Shown: in pieces, positions 5,058-5,089 of the stretch | How positions within the stretch are numbered: the stretch's first letter is position 1 | Layout: each line of letters starts with the position of its first letter | Origin: an uncultured Bacteroidota bacterium | GTDB lineage: Bacteria; Bacteroidota; Bacteroidia; Chitinophagales; Saprospiraceae | DNA: 5,089 nucleotides | Assembly (NCBI GenBank): GCA_937952445.1 | Contig: CALGAA010000326.1 | Location: forward strand, 1-5,089 | Direction of reading: 5' to 3' | Notes under the pieces: generated by a model | Told to the model about the DNA's origin: nothing | The model's input: only the letters and a program-made list of their open reading frames with translations | Databases searched by the model: none | Translations under genes and position numbers: made by a program

Positions 5058-5089
5058 GCGACCCTCTTTACCCACTTAAATCAACTTGA

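Overview
The window looks like a piece of a Bacteroidota (or closely related Rhodothermota/Balneolota-type) chromosome. The evidence is a PorT-like outer-membrane beta-barrel protein, an OmpA-type lipoprotein with a glycine zipper, A-rich translation starts without Shine-Dalgarno sequences, one TAnnTTTG-like promoter box, and short palindromic repeats of a style I associate with this phylum. All five recognisable genes lie on the minus strand, so transcription runs from high to low coordinates. No rRNA, tRNA, CRISPR array, transposase or phage gene was seen.

Right part (about 2019-5089): a three-gene metabolic block. In transcription order it holds a cupin-fold protein whose 5' part is missing or frame-disrupted at the window edge (4566-5042), a sugar phosphate isomerase/epimerase-like TIM-barrel protein (3269-4309), and a Gfo/Idh/MocA-family NAD(P)-dependent oxidoreductase (2085-3230). 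The last two are 38 bp apart and almost certainly co-transcribed. A strong intrinsic terminator at 2019-2060 closes the unit. The combination of dehydrogenase, isomerase and cupin suggests catabolism or interconversion of a sugar, sugar acid or cyclitol; the substrate cannot be read from the sequence. A hairpin at 4342-4358 next to a candidate promoter box separates the cupin from the isomerase.

Middle (1528-2018): a gene-free stretch of about 490 bp before the terminator. It holds a 17-bp inverted repeat upstream of the OmpA gene and a composite repeat region. In that region two diverged 50-bp direct repeats flank a cluster of small hairpins: two near-identical 20-bp units and two perfect palindromes. 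This resembles REP/RAYT-like or other non-autonomous palindromic repeats, but no transposase accompanies it.

Left part (1-1527): an envelope pair. An OmpA-domain glycine-zipper lipoprotein (850-1527) is followed 37 bp later by an outer-membrane beta-barrel protein (228-812). Downstream of the barrel gene are two 72-bp direct repeats (1-72 and 154-225, about 87% identical) with an AAACTC/AAACAC hexamer tract, plus an imperfect inverted repeat between and overlapping them.

I do not see convincing evidence of a new defence or mobile system. The most interesting items are the composite palindromic repeat region, the 72-bp direct repeats, the disrupted start of the cupin gene, and the uncharacterised cupin/isomerase/oxidoreductase module.
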